Shown here in pieces: positions 53,207-62,525 of a stretch of DNA of 64,000 nt. The position numbers were made by a program, and so were the translations under genes. The DNA is taken from the NCBI RefSeq assembly GCF_052060035.1, contig NZ_JBPOEA010000001.1, forward strand, positions 310,001-374,000. The letters are read 5' to 3'. The DNA is from Fodinibius sp052060035. GTDB taxonomy: Bacteria > Bacteroidota > Rhodothermia > Balneolales > Balneolaceae. Position 1 is the stretch's first letter. Each line of letters starts with the position of its first letter. The notes beneath the pieces were generated by a model, which searched no databases, was not told where the DNA came from, and worked only from the letters and a program-made list of their open reading frames with translations.

Positions 53207-54241
53207 ATGCTAAGGGCCTGCCGCCGACTGTTCGTTACACTCTTACTGGTTCTCCTCTTCACCCCATTAACACAAGCCTCGGAAAAAGCCGCACAGAATT
53301 CCGAAGGTGCTCCTATTGACGTTGTAGGAAAAGTTGTCGACCATCACGAGTTGGCGGTTTTGGGATATCATTTGCCATTACCCCGTATCTTTCTTGTAGA
53401 AGGAGAGTGGTTTGTTTACGGTAGTACAGAAAGTGCTGTAGAATCTGGAGAGTTTGTTGAAAAGGATGGGGCATTGGTGCCTGCTAATGGTGCAGAAATT
53501 ACGGTCGACTTTTCCATAACCTCTCATTTGATGTATGTTTGGTTCGGGCTGATACTGACCATTTGGATAACTATCGCAATGGCTCGAAAGTACAAGAAGG
53601 GAGTAGGGCGTAAGACTGAACCCCAGGGATGGTTCCAGAATTTATTTGAGATTGTCTTTGTATTCGTACGCGATGATATTGCAAAAACAAATATCTCCGA
53701 TGCAAAATATGAGAAGTTTGTTCCCTATTTATTTACGGTCTTTGTGGGTATTTCTTTTATGAATCTTTTTGGGCTGTTACCGTGGGGCGTAACAGCAACC
53801 GCTGATATTACTGTTACAGGTGTGTTAGCAGCATTTACCTTTTTTATAACGCAATGGAACGGCTCGAAAGATCACTGGGAGCATGTGTTTTGGTTCCCCG
53901 GAGTTCCAGGCTGGATGCGTATTATTTTAACTCCCATTGAAATTATTGGATTGTTCACCAAGCCTTTTGCGTTGGCTGTTCGACTCTTTGCAAATATGCT
54001 CTCCGGTAAGATTATGATTATCTGCATTCTGGGATTGATCTTTATTTTTGCCGACCTTTTTGGCGGTGCGGCCGGTTTTGGTATGAGTTTATTCTCTGTA
54101 CCGCTTACCGTTGCACTTTATGCACTGAAGGCTTTTGTAGGTGTTTTGCAGGCGTACATTTTTACACTTCTTTCGGCCGTATTCATTGGGATGGCAGCCG
54201 AAGAGCATGCGCATGATGAAGGAATTGAAGCGCACGCATAA
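53207..54241 (+). CDS. atpB: ATP synthase F0 subunit a
   Basis: 344 residues. An N-terminal signal-like helix (1-24) and a long extracytoplasmic segment (about 25-110) precede the normal five- to six-helix body, a layout common in Bacteroidota. The essential Arg is Arg259 in ALAVRLFANMLSGK; it faces the c-ring carboxylate. The subunit forms the proton half-channels. First core atp gene, 6 nt after its predecessor. Confidence 0.95.
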   Translation: MLRACRRLFVTLLLVLLFTPLTQASEKAAQNSEGAPIDVVGKVVDHHELAVLGYHLPLPRIFLVEGEWFVYGSTESAVESGEFVEKDGALVPANGAEITVDFSITSHLMYVWFGLILTIWITIAMARKYKKGVGRKTEPQGWFQNLFEIVFVFVRDDIAKTNISDAKYEKFVPYLFTVFVGISFMNLFGLLPWGVTATADITVTGVLAAFTFFITQWNGSKDHWEHVFWFPGVPGWMRIILTPIEIIGLFTKPFALAVRLFANMLSGKIMIICILGLIFIFADLFGGAAGFGMSLFSVPLTVALYALKAFVGVLQAYIFTLLSAVFIGMAAEEHAHDEGIEAHA

Positions 54242-54303
54242 CAAATTTATTTAAATCATATAATCTAAACCTAAACTTAAAACTAAAATAACAGGTAATA
54301 AAT

Positions 54304-54522
54304 ATGGGTTTATTAGCAGCAGGAATCGGAGCAGGAATTGTAGCAGTTGGTGCCGGAATTGGTATCGGTATGATTGGTAAAAGTTCAGTTGAAAGCATCG
54401 CTCGTCAACCCGAAGCATCTGATGATATTCGTGGCGCTATGATATTGACCGCTGCTCTTATTGAGGGTGTGGCACTTATTGGCGCTATTGTATGTATTCT
54501 CCTTGCTCTTGGAATCGGTTAA
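54304..54522 (+). CDS. atpE: ATP synthase F0 subunit c
   Basis: 72-residue hairpin of two helices with a Gly-rich first helix and the RQPE loop at 34-37. The ion-carrying residue is Glu54 in ALIEGVALIG. The surrounding residues lack the Gln and Ser/Thr ligands of sodium-type rings, so protons are the likely ion. Gap of 62 bp from atpB may allow extra ribosome recruitment for this high-copy subunit. Confidence 0.95.
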   Translation: MGLLAAGIGAGIVAVGAGIGIGMIGKSSVESIARQPEASDDIRGAMILTAALIEGVALIGAIVCILLALGIG

Positions 54523-54545
54523 TAATAATTATTCAATTATAAACT

Positions 54546-55061
54546 ATGATGCTATTTTTAGCAGGCGGAGGAGGAATACTCTCCTTTAATAGCGGTTTCG
54601 CTATTTGGGTAGCCATTTCGTTAATAATCTTTCTTGCCGTAATGGGCAAGTATGCGGTTCCATTAATTATGGACTCCCTGCAAGAGCGTGAAAACCGTAT
54701 TAAAGATTCTTTAGAATCGGCTGAACAGGCGTTAGAACGTGCTGAGAAGATTTCTAAGGATAATGAAAAGGCACTGCGTGAAGCAGAGAAAAAGGCGAAA
54801 GAAATTCGCAAGGAGGCTATCGAAGAGGCCGAAATGCTCCGTGCAGAACGAATTGAAAAATCCAAGCAGGAAGCTGAAAAAATTGTTGAGCAGGCTCGAG
54901 AGTCCATCGAACAGGAAAAGAAACGTGCAATGATGGAGCTTCGCGATGAAGTGGCACGTTTGGCTATACAGTCTGCTTCTAAGATTATTGATGCCGAATT
55001 GGATGAGGAAAAGAATAATAAGCTGGTAGAAAGCTTTATAAAAGACATTTCAAAAAACTAA
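54546..55061 (+). CDS. atpF: ATP synthase F0 subunit b
   Basis: 171 residues. One membrane helix (about 15-35) is followed by a long charged coiled coil rich in Glu, Lys and Arg (about 40-165). It forms the peripheral stalk holding F1. Two consecutive ATG codons offer alternative starts (54546, 54549). Confidence 0.95.
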   Translation: MMLFLAGGGGILSFNSGFAIWVAISLIIFLAVMGKYAVPLIMDSLQERENRIKDSLESAEQALERAEKISKDNEKALREAEKKAKEIRKEAIEEAEMLRAERIEKSKQEAEKIVEQARESIEQEKKRAMMELRDEVARLAIQSASKIIDAELDEEKNNKLVESFIKDISKN

Positions 55062-55066
55062 AGTAG

Positions 55067-55615
55067 ATGCCTACAACAAAAGCAGCCGAAAGATATGCGA
55101 CCGCCCTTTTAGGATTGGCTAAAGAGCGGGATGAGGTTGAAGAAATATTGGAAGATATCGAGTACATCCATAATACGCTTGAGGGTTCCAAGGATTTGGT
55201 TGTATTTTTAAAAAGTCCTGTCATTAAGTTTGATGACAAGACTCAGGCTTTGGAAAAGTTGTTTTTTGATGAACTTGAAGAGCCAACAAAGCTTTTTCTA
55301 AAGCTCTTATCCCGTAAAGATCGCATAAATCTGTTAGATCAGATTACTGAGGCTTTTATTGCGAAATATAAAGAATATGCCGGTATTATTACTGTGCAAG
55401 TGTTTGTTGCCCGGGAGTTGAATAAGGAACAGCAAGAGCTGCTTCATAAAAATCTGGAGCAAAAAACACAGAAAAAAGTGGAAATGAATATCACTGTTGA
55501 CAAAGAACTAAAAGGTGGTATGGCTATCCGCATTGAGGACACAGTAATAGACGGAACGGTTAAGAATAAGCTTAGTGAGCTTGAAGAATCGTTATTGTCA
55601 ACAACTGTAGAATAG
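55067..55615 (+). CDS. atpH: ATP synthase F1 subunit delta
   Basis: 182 residues with the OSCP/delta pattern: KAAERYATALLGLAKERDEV at the start (six-helix bundle) and a C-terminal segment ELKGGMAIRIEDTVIDGTVKNKL that is highly conserved. It joins the b stalk to the top of F1. Five nt after atpF. Confidence 0.96.
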   Translation: MPTTKAAERYATALLGLAKERDEVEEILEDIEYIHNTLEGSKDLVVFLKSPVIKFDDKTQALEKLFFDELEEPTKLFLKLLSRKDRINLLDQITEAFIAKYKEYAGIITVQVFVARELNKEQQELLHKNLEQKTQKKVEMNITVDKELKGGMAIRIEDTVIDGTVKNKLSELEESLLSTTVE

Positions 55616-55648
55616 AAATTAAAGACGTTTTAAATAACATTTGAACCA

Positions 55649-57271
55649 ATGAGTCAAGTTAGACCAGACGAAGTTTCAGCAATATTACGCAAACAATTAT
55701 CCGGCTTTGATAACGAAGCGGATACCTATGATGTGGGAACAGTCCTCGAGGTGGGGGATGGTATTGCCCGCGTATATGGGTTGTCAAAAGTACAGGCCGG
55801 TGAACTTGTTGATTTGCCTGATTCAATAGATGAAGATGGTAATTCCATTCGTGGAATGGTACTTAATCTTGAGGAAGACAACGTTGGAGTCGTTCTTTTT
55901 GGTGCAACCAGCGCTGTTGAAGAAGGAGATACGGTTCGACGAACAAAGAGTATTGCTTCTATAAATGTTGGAGATGGTCTTCTCGGTCGCGTAATAGATC
56001 CTCTTGGACGTCCACTCGACGGTAAGGGGCCTATTTCTGGGGACACTATTCGAATTCCCCTCGAGCGTAAAGCGCCCGGTGTAATTTATCGTGAACCGGT
56101 AAAAGAACCGCTCCAAACAGGTATTAAGGCTATTGATTCATTGATTCCTATTGGCCGGGGACAGCGTGAGCTTATTATTGGTGACCGCCAAACAGGTAAA
56201 ACCTCGGTTGCTGTTGATACAATTATCAACCAGAAAGAAACACAAGATACTGATAAGCCGGTTCATTGTATCTATGTAGCTGTTGGTCAGAAAGGATCTA
56301 CTGTTGCAGGAATTGCCAAAGCCCTGGAAGACAACGATGCAATTGATTATTCGACGATTGTATCTGCTCCTGCAAGTGCTACTGCTCCCATGCGCTTTAT
56401 TGCTCCTTTCGCCGGAGCTGCTATCGGGGAGTATTTCCGTGATACAGGGCGCCACGCCTTAGTAGTTTTTGATGATCTGTCTAAGCAGGCTGTCGCTTAC
56501 CGTGAACTTTCGCTACTACTCAGAAGACCTCCAGGGCGTGAAGCTTATCCCGGGGATGTATTTTATTTGCACAGTCGTCTCCTGGAGCGTGCGGCAAAGA
56601 TTATTGATGATGATGAGATTGCCAAGCAGATGAATAATGTGCCTGAAGAATTACGACCACTGTTGAAGGGAGGAGGATCGTTAACCGCATTGCCTATTAT
56701 TGAAACACAGGCTGGTGACGTTTCCGCATATATTCCAACAAATGTAATTTCTATTACTGACGGCCAGATATTTCTCGATACTGATCTGTTTAATTCTGGT
56801 GTGCGACCGGCTATTGATGTTGGTACCTCGGTATCTCGTGTAGGTGGTTCCGCACAGGTTAAATCGATGAAGAAACTCTCCGGTACAATGAAACTTGACT
56901 TGGCGCAGTACCGAGAGCTCGAAGCTTTTGCCAAGTTTGGTTCTGATCTTGATCCGGCCACGCAGCGACAGTTGAAGCGTGGAGAGCGTACTGTTGAACT
57001 CTTGAAGCAGGATATCTATGAACCACGTCCGGTTGAAGATCAAATAGCTCTACTCAAGATTAACAGTGAAGGACTGCTTGATGAACTTGAAGTTGATCAG
57101 ATTCAGGAGTTTGAGCAAGAGTATATTGAAACGGTACATGTCAAATTTGACGATGAGATGGCCGAGCTTGCTGAGTCAGGAACCCTTGATGATGAGTTCG
57201 GTGACAAGTTAATGGACGTTGCCAAAACGATAATCAATCAACTTAACGCTACACAAGAAGAGGAAGCGTAA
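55649..57271 (+). CDS. atpA: ATP synthase F1 subunit alpha
   Basis: 540 residues. P-loop GDRQTGKTS (178-186), YVAVGQKGSTVA, the ASATAPMRFIAPFAGAA block, LLLRRPPGREAYPGDVFYLHSRLLERA and ITDGQIFLDTDLFNSGVRPAIDVG-type ATP synthase signature are all present. Length is slightly above E. coli (513). Forms the hexamer with beta, whose gene is not in this cluster. Confidence 0.98.
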   Translation: MSQVRPDEVSAILRKQLSGFDNEADTYDVGTVLEVGDGIARVYGLSKVQAGELVDLPDSIDEDGNSIRGMVLNLEEDNVGVVLFGATSAVEEGDTVRRTKSIASINVGDGLLGRVIDPLGRPLDGKGPISGDTIRIPLERKAPGVIYREPVKEPLQTGIKAIDSLIPIGRGQRELIIGDRQTGKTSVAVDTIINQKETQDTDKPVHCIYVAVGQKGSTVAGIAKALEDNDAIDYSTIVSAPASATAPMRFIAPFAGAAIGEYFRDTGRHALVVFDDLSKQAVAYRELSLLLRRPPGREAYPGDVFYLHSRLLERAAKIIDDDEIAKQMNNVPEELRPLLKGGGSLTALPIIETQAGDVSAYIPTNVISITDGQIFLDTDLFNSGVRPAIDVGTSVSRVGGSAQVKSMKKLSGTMKLDLAQYRELEAFAKFGSDLDPATQRQLKRGERTVELLKQDIYEPRPVEDQIALLKINSEGLLDELEVDQIQEFEQEYIETVHVKFDDEMAELAESGTLDDEFGDKLMDVAKTIINQLNATQEEEA

Positions 57272-57274
57272 TTC

Positions 57275-58159
57275 ATGGCGAATCTTCGTGACATACGGAA
57301 CCGGATAGAATCGATTAAAAATACGCAGCAGATTACGCGCGCCATGAAAATGGTTGCTGCTGCTAAACTGCGTAAAGCGCAAGATCGCATTACACAAACA
57401 CGGCCATATGCTTCAAAAATGAAAGAAATGGTGGCACGGTTGGTGAGAAACTCCGGTGATGACAATGTATTATTGCGTACACCTGAGTCAACAGATAACG
57501 TATTGTTTATTGTTGTTGGTTCTGATCGCGGTCTCTGCGGTGGGTTTAATAACAACTTGTTCAAAGTTGTAGAAAAAACGATAAAGAAAGAGTATAGCAA
57601 GTATCATGAAAGTGGTAACCTTTCGTTGATATGCATAGGTCGCCAGGCAACCAAATACTTTGGAAAACGTAATTACGAAGTTATAGCAGAATATCCCGGC
57701 TTTTGGGATAATATTGTTTTCAATAAAGCAACTGAGATCATGAAATCAGTTGTTGGAGATTTTAAAGCAGGAACTTATGACGAAGTGAAGCTGGCTTATA
57801 ATGAATTTAAGTCAGTTATCGCTCAAAACCGACTTGTTGAATCGGTACTTCCAATTGATCCATCAACGTTAGTTGAGGATGAAGATATTTCTGCAAAAGA
57901 ATATATTTATGAACCTGATGCAGAAAATATTCTCCAAAAACTATTACCTTTACACTTGAACTTGCAGCTCTGGAAAGCTATTCTGGAATCAAATGCTGCT
58001 GAACAGGGTGCACGGATGACAGCAATGGATAATGCTACTGAAAATGCTCAGGAAATGAAGGAAGATCTTCAGCTTGAGTATAATAGGGCACGGCAGAGTG
58101 CAATTACAACCGAAATTTCTGAAATTATTTCGGGTGCTCAGGCTCTGGAAGAAGCATAA
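57275..58159 (+). CDS. atpG: ATP synthase F1 subunit gamma
   Basis: 294 residues forming the central rotor shaft. N-terminal ANLRDIRNRIESIKNTQQIT and ITRAMKMVAAAKLRKAQ, the GSDRGLCGGFNNNLF block, and the C-terminal AMDNATENAQEM to RQSAITTEISEIISGAQAL are canonical. It is the last atp gene here: atpD and atpC do not follow; a tRNA gene begins 16 nt downstream. Confidence 0.98.
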   Translation: MANLRDIRNRIESIKNTQQITRAMKMVAAAKLRKAQDRITQTRPYASKMKEMVARLVRNSGDDNVLLRTPESTDNVLFIVVGSDRGLCGGFNNNLFKVVEKTIKKEYSKYHESGNLSLICIGRQATKYFGKRNYEVIAEYPGFWDNIVFNKATEIMKSVVGDFKAGTYDEVKLAYNEFKSVIAQNRLVESVLPIDPSTLVEDEDISAKEYIYEPDAENILQKLLPLHLNLQLWKAILESNAAEQGARMTAMDNATENAQEMKEDLQLEYNRARQSAITTEISEIISGAQALEEA

Positions 58160-58175
58160 ATAATATTTTACAACT

Positions 58176-58262
58176 GGAGGGATGGCAGAGCGGTTGAATG
58201 CACCGGTCTTGAAAACCGGCAGGCCCTTATGGGTCTCGGGGGTTCGAATCCCTCTCCCTCCG
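58176..58262 (+). tRNA. tRNA-Ser (anticodon UGA)
   Basis: 87-nt cloverleaf with 7-bp acceptor stem GGAGGGA / TCCCTCC, discriminator G, anticodon TGA at 58210-58212 in loop CTTGAAA, a long variable arm (typical class II serine tRNA) and T-loop GTTCGAATC. The 3-prime CCA is not encoded. It decodes UCA and related codons. Confidence 0.96.
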
Positions 58263-58270
58263 CTCTAATG

Positions 58271-58300
58271 AAAGCCCCTTCTTAACGGAAGGGGCTTTTT
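58271..58300 (+). terminator. Terminator after tRNA-Ser and the atp array
   Basis: An 11-bp stem AAAGCCCCTTC / GAAGGGGCTTT with a 6-nt loop, followed by TT and G. It closes the transcript coming from the atp genes or the tRNA. Confidence 0.9.
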
Positions 58301-58363
58301 GTTTAAATAAATCTATCGTTTGTTCGTTGGTAGATATAATATTTTGATTATAACAGTTCAGCC

Positions 58364-59746
58364 ATGAAAAAATATATATCGGCATCTCTTTTTTTATTAT
58401 TGTTGCTTCCGATGATTAGCATGGGACAAGATACCGTGAAAGTATCACTTGAATCATTTATTGAGCGTGGAATTGAAAACTCCGGACAAATTGAATATGA
58501 GCAGAGAAAGGTTGCACTTGCAAATAATCAGATTAATCAGGCACAGTCTAAACGATTTCTTCCCCAGTTTGAACTTAATACGCAGCATGGTATTGTTCCC
58601 GGTGTAATAAGCCAGACTGATTTGCCTAAAGATCAGTATTATTTAGATCCCGAATTGGAAAATGATTGGGAGAATTGGGCCGTATTTACACGGGCCGAAG
58701 TATCTGCGGTACAGCCCATTTTTGCATGGGGAGCTCTTAAGAATGCCGTTAAAGCAGCAAGATCTGCCGCCGTTGCGGCTCAAAAGCAGTTTGAAAAAGA
58801 AAAGGCAAATTTACGGGTCCGGCTGTTTGAACTTTATCAGAGTTACTTGCTAACGAATGAAATATTGGTTTTGCTTGATGAAGCCCAAAATCAAATTGAC
58901 AAGATCGAACGTCAGATTGAGGAAAAACAAGAAGAGGGGGATGCCGATTTTGATGAATCTGATTTATTTAAATTCAAGGTATTTAAGTCTGAGTTTGATA
59001 TCCGTGCGGCCGAAGTACGAAAAGAAGCAGAAATGACACAGCGTATCTGGAATTATGTGCTTAGTGCCGATGAAAACACGGTTTACGAGCCTGATAGTAA
59101 TTTTTTAGATCCTGTTGAAGAGGAGTTAAGAGAAATAGATTATTACCGTTCGTATGCTCTTGCCAATCGTTCTGAAATTGGTGCCATCGAAGCCGGTATT
59201 AATGCGGCTGAATATGGTATGAAGGCCCAAAAGCAGAAGAATTATCCCACTCTTTTTATAGGGTTAACAGGCAGCTATGCGAATACGCCCAATCGCCCGC
59301 GCCAGAGCAATCCTTTTATTATCAATAATTCGAACTATGCCTCCGGTTCTTTTGGATTTGGTATCCGCCAAAATCTGGATTTCTTGAGTATTCAAGCTGA
59401 TATTGAAAAAGGTAGAATTCAATATCGTCAGGCAAAACATTTGAAAGACGCAGCCGTTGATGGTATAGTTTTGGAAATTAATCAGGCGTATAAAGAGACG
59501 TCTTTATCAAAAGTTAAAGTTGATAAAACGGATGAGGCTCACGTTACCAGTAAACAATGGCTGCGACAGGAACAATTAGACTACGATTTTGGTATGGGAG
59601 ATACCAAAGATCTGATTGATGCCATGAAGAAAGAACTTGAATTGCGGGTTAACCTCAAACGAGAAATTTTCAACTTCAATAATAACATTGCTGAATTGTA
59701 TCGTAAATCAGGTCTGCCCATTTTAGAACTTTCGAACCAGAATTAA
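58364..59746 (+). CDS. TolC-family outer-membrane efflux protein
   Basis: 460 residues with a signal peptide (1-22, ending SMGQ). Two outer-membrane-efflux (PF02321) halves: a helical start VSLESFIERGIENSGQIEYEQRKVALANNQI, a long coiled coil at about 135-190, then EIGAIEAGINAAEYGMKAQKQKNYPTLFIGL and a C-terminal helix. It forms a trimeric channel through the outer membrane. Four nt ahead of the MlaC-like gene. It is a candidate partner for the RND adaptor at 30460, although the two are far apart. Confidence 0.88.
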   Translation: MKKYISASLFLLLLLPMISMGQDTVKVSLESFIERGIENSGQIEYEQRKVALANNQINQAQSKRFLPQFELNTQHGIVPGVISQTDLPKDQYYLDPELENDWENWAVFTRAEVSAVQPIFAWGALKNAVKAARSAAVAAQKQFEKEKANLRVRLFELYQSYLLTNEILVLLDEAQNQIDKIERQIEEKQEEGDADFDESDLFKFKVFKSEFDIRAAEVRKEAEMTQRIWNYVLSADENTVYEPDSNFLDPVEEELREIDYYRSYALANRSEIGAIEAGINAAEYGMKAQKQKNYPTLFIGLTGSYANTPNRPRQSNPFIINNSNYASGSFGFGIRQNLDFLSIQADIEKGRIQYRQAKHLKDAAVDGIVLEINQAYKETSLSKVKVDKTDEAHVTSKQWLRQEQLDYDFGMGDTKDLIDAMKKELELRVNLKREIFNFNNNIAELYRKSGLPILELSNQN

Positions 59747-59750
59747 TATC

Positions 59751-60362
59751 ATGAAATTATTGAATAAGGTTACCATAGTATTTTTATCAGCATTGTTGGG
59801 ATTCATTTTTTTTAATCCCGCAAACAGTTTTGGCCAATTAGATAGCTCCTCGGTTCGTAATTTATTAGAAGAGCGGGATAAGGAGATGAAAGATCTGCTT
59901 GGACCCAAAGGAACAGAATATACTCAAAAGCAGCGCGATCAGCTTAAAGATATCATCAACGGGATTATTGATTACCGTGCCATGGCTCAGCAAGCACTGC
60001 AGACTACCTATGATACCCTGTCAGAAGAGCAGCGTACTGAATTTGTAGATCTCTTCTCGACTATCATTCGTGACCAATCCTTAAATAAGTTGGATATTTA
60101 CAGGGCGGATATAAAATACGAGCAAATAAAAGTAGAGGACAGCTCTGCAACAGTTCAGACTTTGGCTCAGCTCGAGCGGGTACGAACCCCGGTTACTTAT
60201 AACATGAAATATAAGGGAGAAAGTGAACAGTGGGTGGTTACCGATATGATTATTGATGATGTCTCAACAGCAGGATCTTATCAGCGGCAATTTCAGAATG
60301 TCATCCGCAAGAAAGGGTATAATTCTCTTTTGGAAACCCTCCGCAAGAGAGCTGCTAAATAA
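59751..60362 (+). CDS. MlaC/Ttg2D-family periplasmic phospholipid-binding protein
   Basis: 203 residues: signal peptide (about 1-29, ending SFGQ) and a PF05494 domain with RNLLEERDKEMKDLLG, QRDQLKDIINGIIDYRAMAQQAL, EEQRTEFVDLFSTIIRDQSLNKL, and VVTDMIIDDVSTAGSYQRQFQNVI. The family shuttles phospholipids between membranes or works with other export systems. No mlaE, mlaF or mlaD is nearby; the coupled gene is a TolC-like channel. Four-nt spacing supports cotranslation. Confidence 0.9.
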   Translation: MKLLNKVTIVFLSALLGFIFFNPANSFGQLDSSSVRNLLEERDKEMKDLLGPKGTEYTQKQRDQLKDIINGIIDYRAMAQQALQTTYDTLSEEQRTEFVDLFSTIIRDQSLNKLDIYRADIKYEQIKVEDSSATVQTLAQLERVRTPVTYNMKYKGESEQWVVTDMIIDDVSTAGSYQRQFQNVIRKKGYNSLLETLRKRAAK

Positions 60363-60416
60363 GGTTTAATAAAGAGGCATTATCCCATTATATTTCTATC
60401 AAATTAATCCAGATTT

Positions 60417-61436
60417 ATGCTAAAATCAGTACAACAAAAGCGATTGGCTTCGGAGGGATATGTATATGCCACTTATGGTCATCCACGCTATTTAAAGCAT
60501 GCTATAGCTTCTGTGGTTTCGTTGCGGCGGTACGATGAAGATCGACCGGTGGCGTTGGCTTGCACTGATAAACACAAAAAGATTCTCGAGGAACATGGTC
60601 TCAAGGATGTTTTTGATCACATCCATATTTTACCCGAAGAAAATGCATCTATTGTGGGATTTAAGCATCACCTGCATGAATTCATGTTTTTCGAAAAAAA
60701 TATATTTCTTGACAGTGATATTATTTGGTGCAAAGAACCGGAAAGCCTGTGGCAGTCGTTCGAACCTTATCCATTTACTATAACGGGAACTCAAATTTCT
60801 GATAACTTCTTTGGTGGTCCTAAGAATATTGGCATTATTGCGGATATCCTTTTTCAGCGGCGAAAACGCACGCTTGATCATTTTGGGCTTACCTATTTAA
60901 GTCGCGTACAAACGGGAATGGTTTATGCCCAAGACTACAGTTTGACCAAGAAAGTATGCGAGTTATCACAGAAGATGCTCGATCGCAAAGATGAGACCCA
61001 TTTCAGAAGTCGTACCCTGGAGCAGGGACGGAGTGAGGAATCTTGTGAATGGAGTATGGCCATGGCTATGTCTAAGCTTGATTTGCCGGTATATCCATGG
61101 CTGCAAGGGCATACCAGTCCACAGTTAGACTATATTTCTGATTTGACGTCCCACGACGCAGATTTCGAGTATGTGGTTTGTAAATATTACAGCGACCGCT
61201 TTGTGTACAATTTTAGGGGATTAAAGAGCAAGTTCCTTCGCAAGTTATTAACGAAGATTTTTTCATTAATCCCGGGTAAAGGAGATTATTTAAAGACAAC
61301 CCCATATTGCCTGCATTTCGGCTGGTATCATCAAAAACAGCCGTTTTTCGAATTTTCTGAACGTACGTGGAACCGGTTGGTTAAAAGTTATAAACGATTA
61401 CCCAATAAGCAGCGTTTGGCCAAACATTCAGAATAG
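60417..61436 (+). CDS. GT-A fold glycosyltransferase-like protein
   Basis: 339 residues, no signal. An ATYGHPRYLKHAIASVVSLRRYD start, FLDSDIIWCKEPESLW with the DxD metal/nucleotide-sugar motif (DSD, about 99-101), then QTGMVYAQDYS and SCEWSMAMAMSKLDLPVYPW. C-terminal YCLHFGWYHQKQPFFEF resembles the last strand of GT8/GT32-like enzymes. It probably adds a sugar to a surface polymer or lipid. It precedes the flippase-like gene. Confidence 0.75.
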   Translation: MLKSVQQKRLASEGYVYATYGHPRYLKHAIASVVSLRRYDEDRPVALACTDKHKKILEEHGLKDVFDHIHILPEENASIVGFKHHLHEFMFFEKNIFLDSDIIWCKEPESLWQSFEPYPFTITGTQISDNFFGGPKNIGIIADILFQRRKRTLDHFGLTYLSRVQTGMVYAQDYSLTKKVCELSQKMLDRKDETHFRSRTLEQGRSEESCEWSMAMAMSKLDLPVYPWLQGHTSPQLDYISDLTSHDADFEYVVCKYYSDRFVYNFRGLKSKFLRKLLTKIFSLIPGKGDYLKTTPYCLHFGWYHQKQPFFEFSERTWNRLVKSYKRLPNKQRLAKHSE

Positions 61437-61549
61437 TAGTCGAGTAGGAATTTTGCGTCGTGACTTTTCTTTAGATGTAGTTTATATTCTTTCCATTTGA
61501 ATAAACAATTCACAAAAGTTTTAAGGTATTTGGCATCGAATTTAATCGG

Positions 61550-62488
61550 ATAAAAAATAGGTGGATTGCTTTTTGGCGGACAAGTTTTGGCAAGAAGCTT
61601 TCGAAAGTTATTCAGTACAGCTTTGTTGCCGTAATCATAACCTATTTAATTTATCAGCTTACAGAAATTGGGTGGCAGCGGGTCTGGGAATCACTGCCGG
61701 TAACTCCGTGGTTCTATATCTTATTTCTATTCTTATACTTTGCATTACCGGTATCAGAACAGTTTATCTATGGTACATCGCTTAAATTTTCTTTTAGAAA
61801 GGGCTTACCGGTCTTTATACAAAAGAAAATATATAATGCAGATGTGTTGGGGTATTCCGGAGAGGCGTATTTTTTTGTTTGGGCAAAAAAGAACCTTGAG
61901 GAGTCGTCCGGTTATATTTTTGGGGTAATCAAAGATAACAATATAATCTCTTCGATTACTTCCACATTGGTTGCCGCTGTACTGCTATCTATATTTTTAT
62001 ATGTCAGCCAGTTAAATTTACAGCAGCTAATCGATGTAAATCGCCAATACTTCTATTATGGTGCCATAGCTGTTGTTTTAATATTGGCTTCTCTAATTTA
62101 TTTCAGACAGTATGTGATTACAATGCCTTTAGAAACGGCCTCAAAAATATTTGGCATCCATATGGCGAGGCTCCTTTTTGTTTACAGTATAGAGATCATT
62201 CAATGGATGGTCGTCATGCCTGAGGTTCCGCTGTATATCTGGTTTACCTATATGGGGGTTAAAATCATTTCGACACGCATTCCATTTTTGCCAAGTAGAG
62301 ACCTCTTGTTTATTGGTGCCAGTTTGGAAATATCGAAATTTTTAGATGTTTCAGGGGCTGGTATCGCCGGAATATTATTGGCAAGTAATGTATTGACCAA
62401 ATTGATGAACGTTGGTCTCTATTCATTTTTGGCATTTCGCGGGCGGTTAATTAAAAAGAATGCCTCGCAAAACGACGACGAATCCTGA
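61550..62488 (+). CDS. Flippase-like membrane protein (LPG synthase TM type) without a normal start codon
   Basis: The coding frame is open from 61505 (after TAA at 61502-61504) to the TGA at 62486-62488 and reads as a coherent membrane protein: LTEIGWQRVWESLPVTPW, FYILFLFLYFALPVSEQF, YNADVLGYSGEAYFFVWAKK, then four to five more helices. The first ATG, GTG or TTG in frame is GTG at 61844, which would cut off the first two helices. I set the start at ATA 61550 (IKNRWIAFWRTSFGKKL) as the best guess; ATT at 61508 or 61565 are alternatives. The layout resembles the lysylphosphatidylglycerol-synthase transmembrane/flippase family (PF03706). Either a rare start codon is used or the start was lost by mutation or sequence error. 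Next to a glycosyltransferase. Confidence 0.6.
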   Translation: MKNRWIAFWRTSFGKKLSKVIQYSFVAVIITYLIYQLTEIGWQRVWESLPVTPWFYILFLFLYFALPVSEQFIYGTSLKFSFRKGLPVFIQKKIYNADVLGYSGEAYFFVWAKKNLEESSGYIFGVIKDNNIISSITSTLVAAVLLSIFLYVSQLNLQQLIDVNRQYFYYGAIAVVLILASLIYFRQYVITMPLETASKIFGIHMARLLFVYSIEIIQWMVVMPEVPLYIWFTYMGVKIISTRIPFLPSRDLLFIGASLEISKFLDVSGAGIAGILLASNVLTKLMNVGLYSFLAFRGRLIKKNASQNDDES

Positions 62489-62525
62489 AATAAACTTAGT
62501 CCAAATCGTATCTTGACAAGAAGAG

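Noticed and set aside
61561..61928. Two short frames (61561-61785 and 61740-61928) at the start of the flippase-like gene
   Set aside because: Neither gives membrane helices or known motifs; the third frame, open from 61505, carries the coherent protein.
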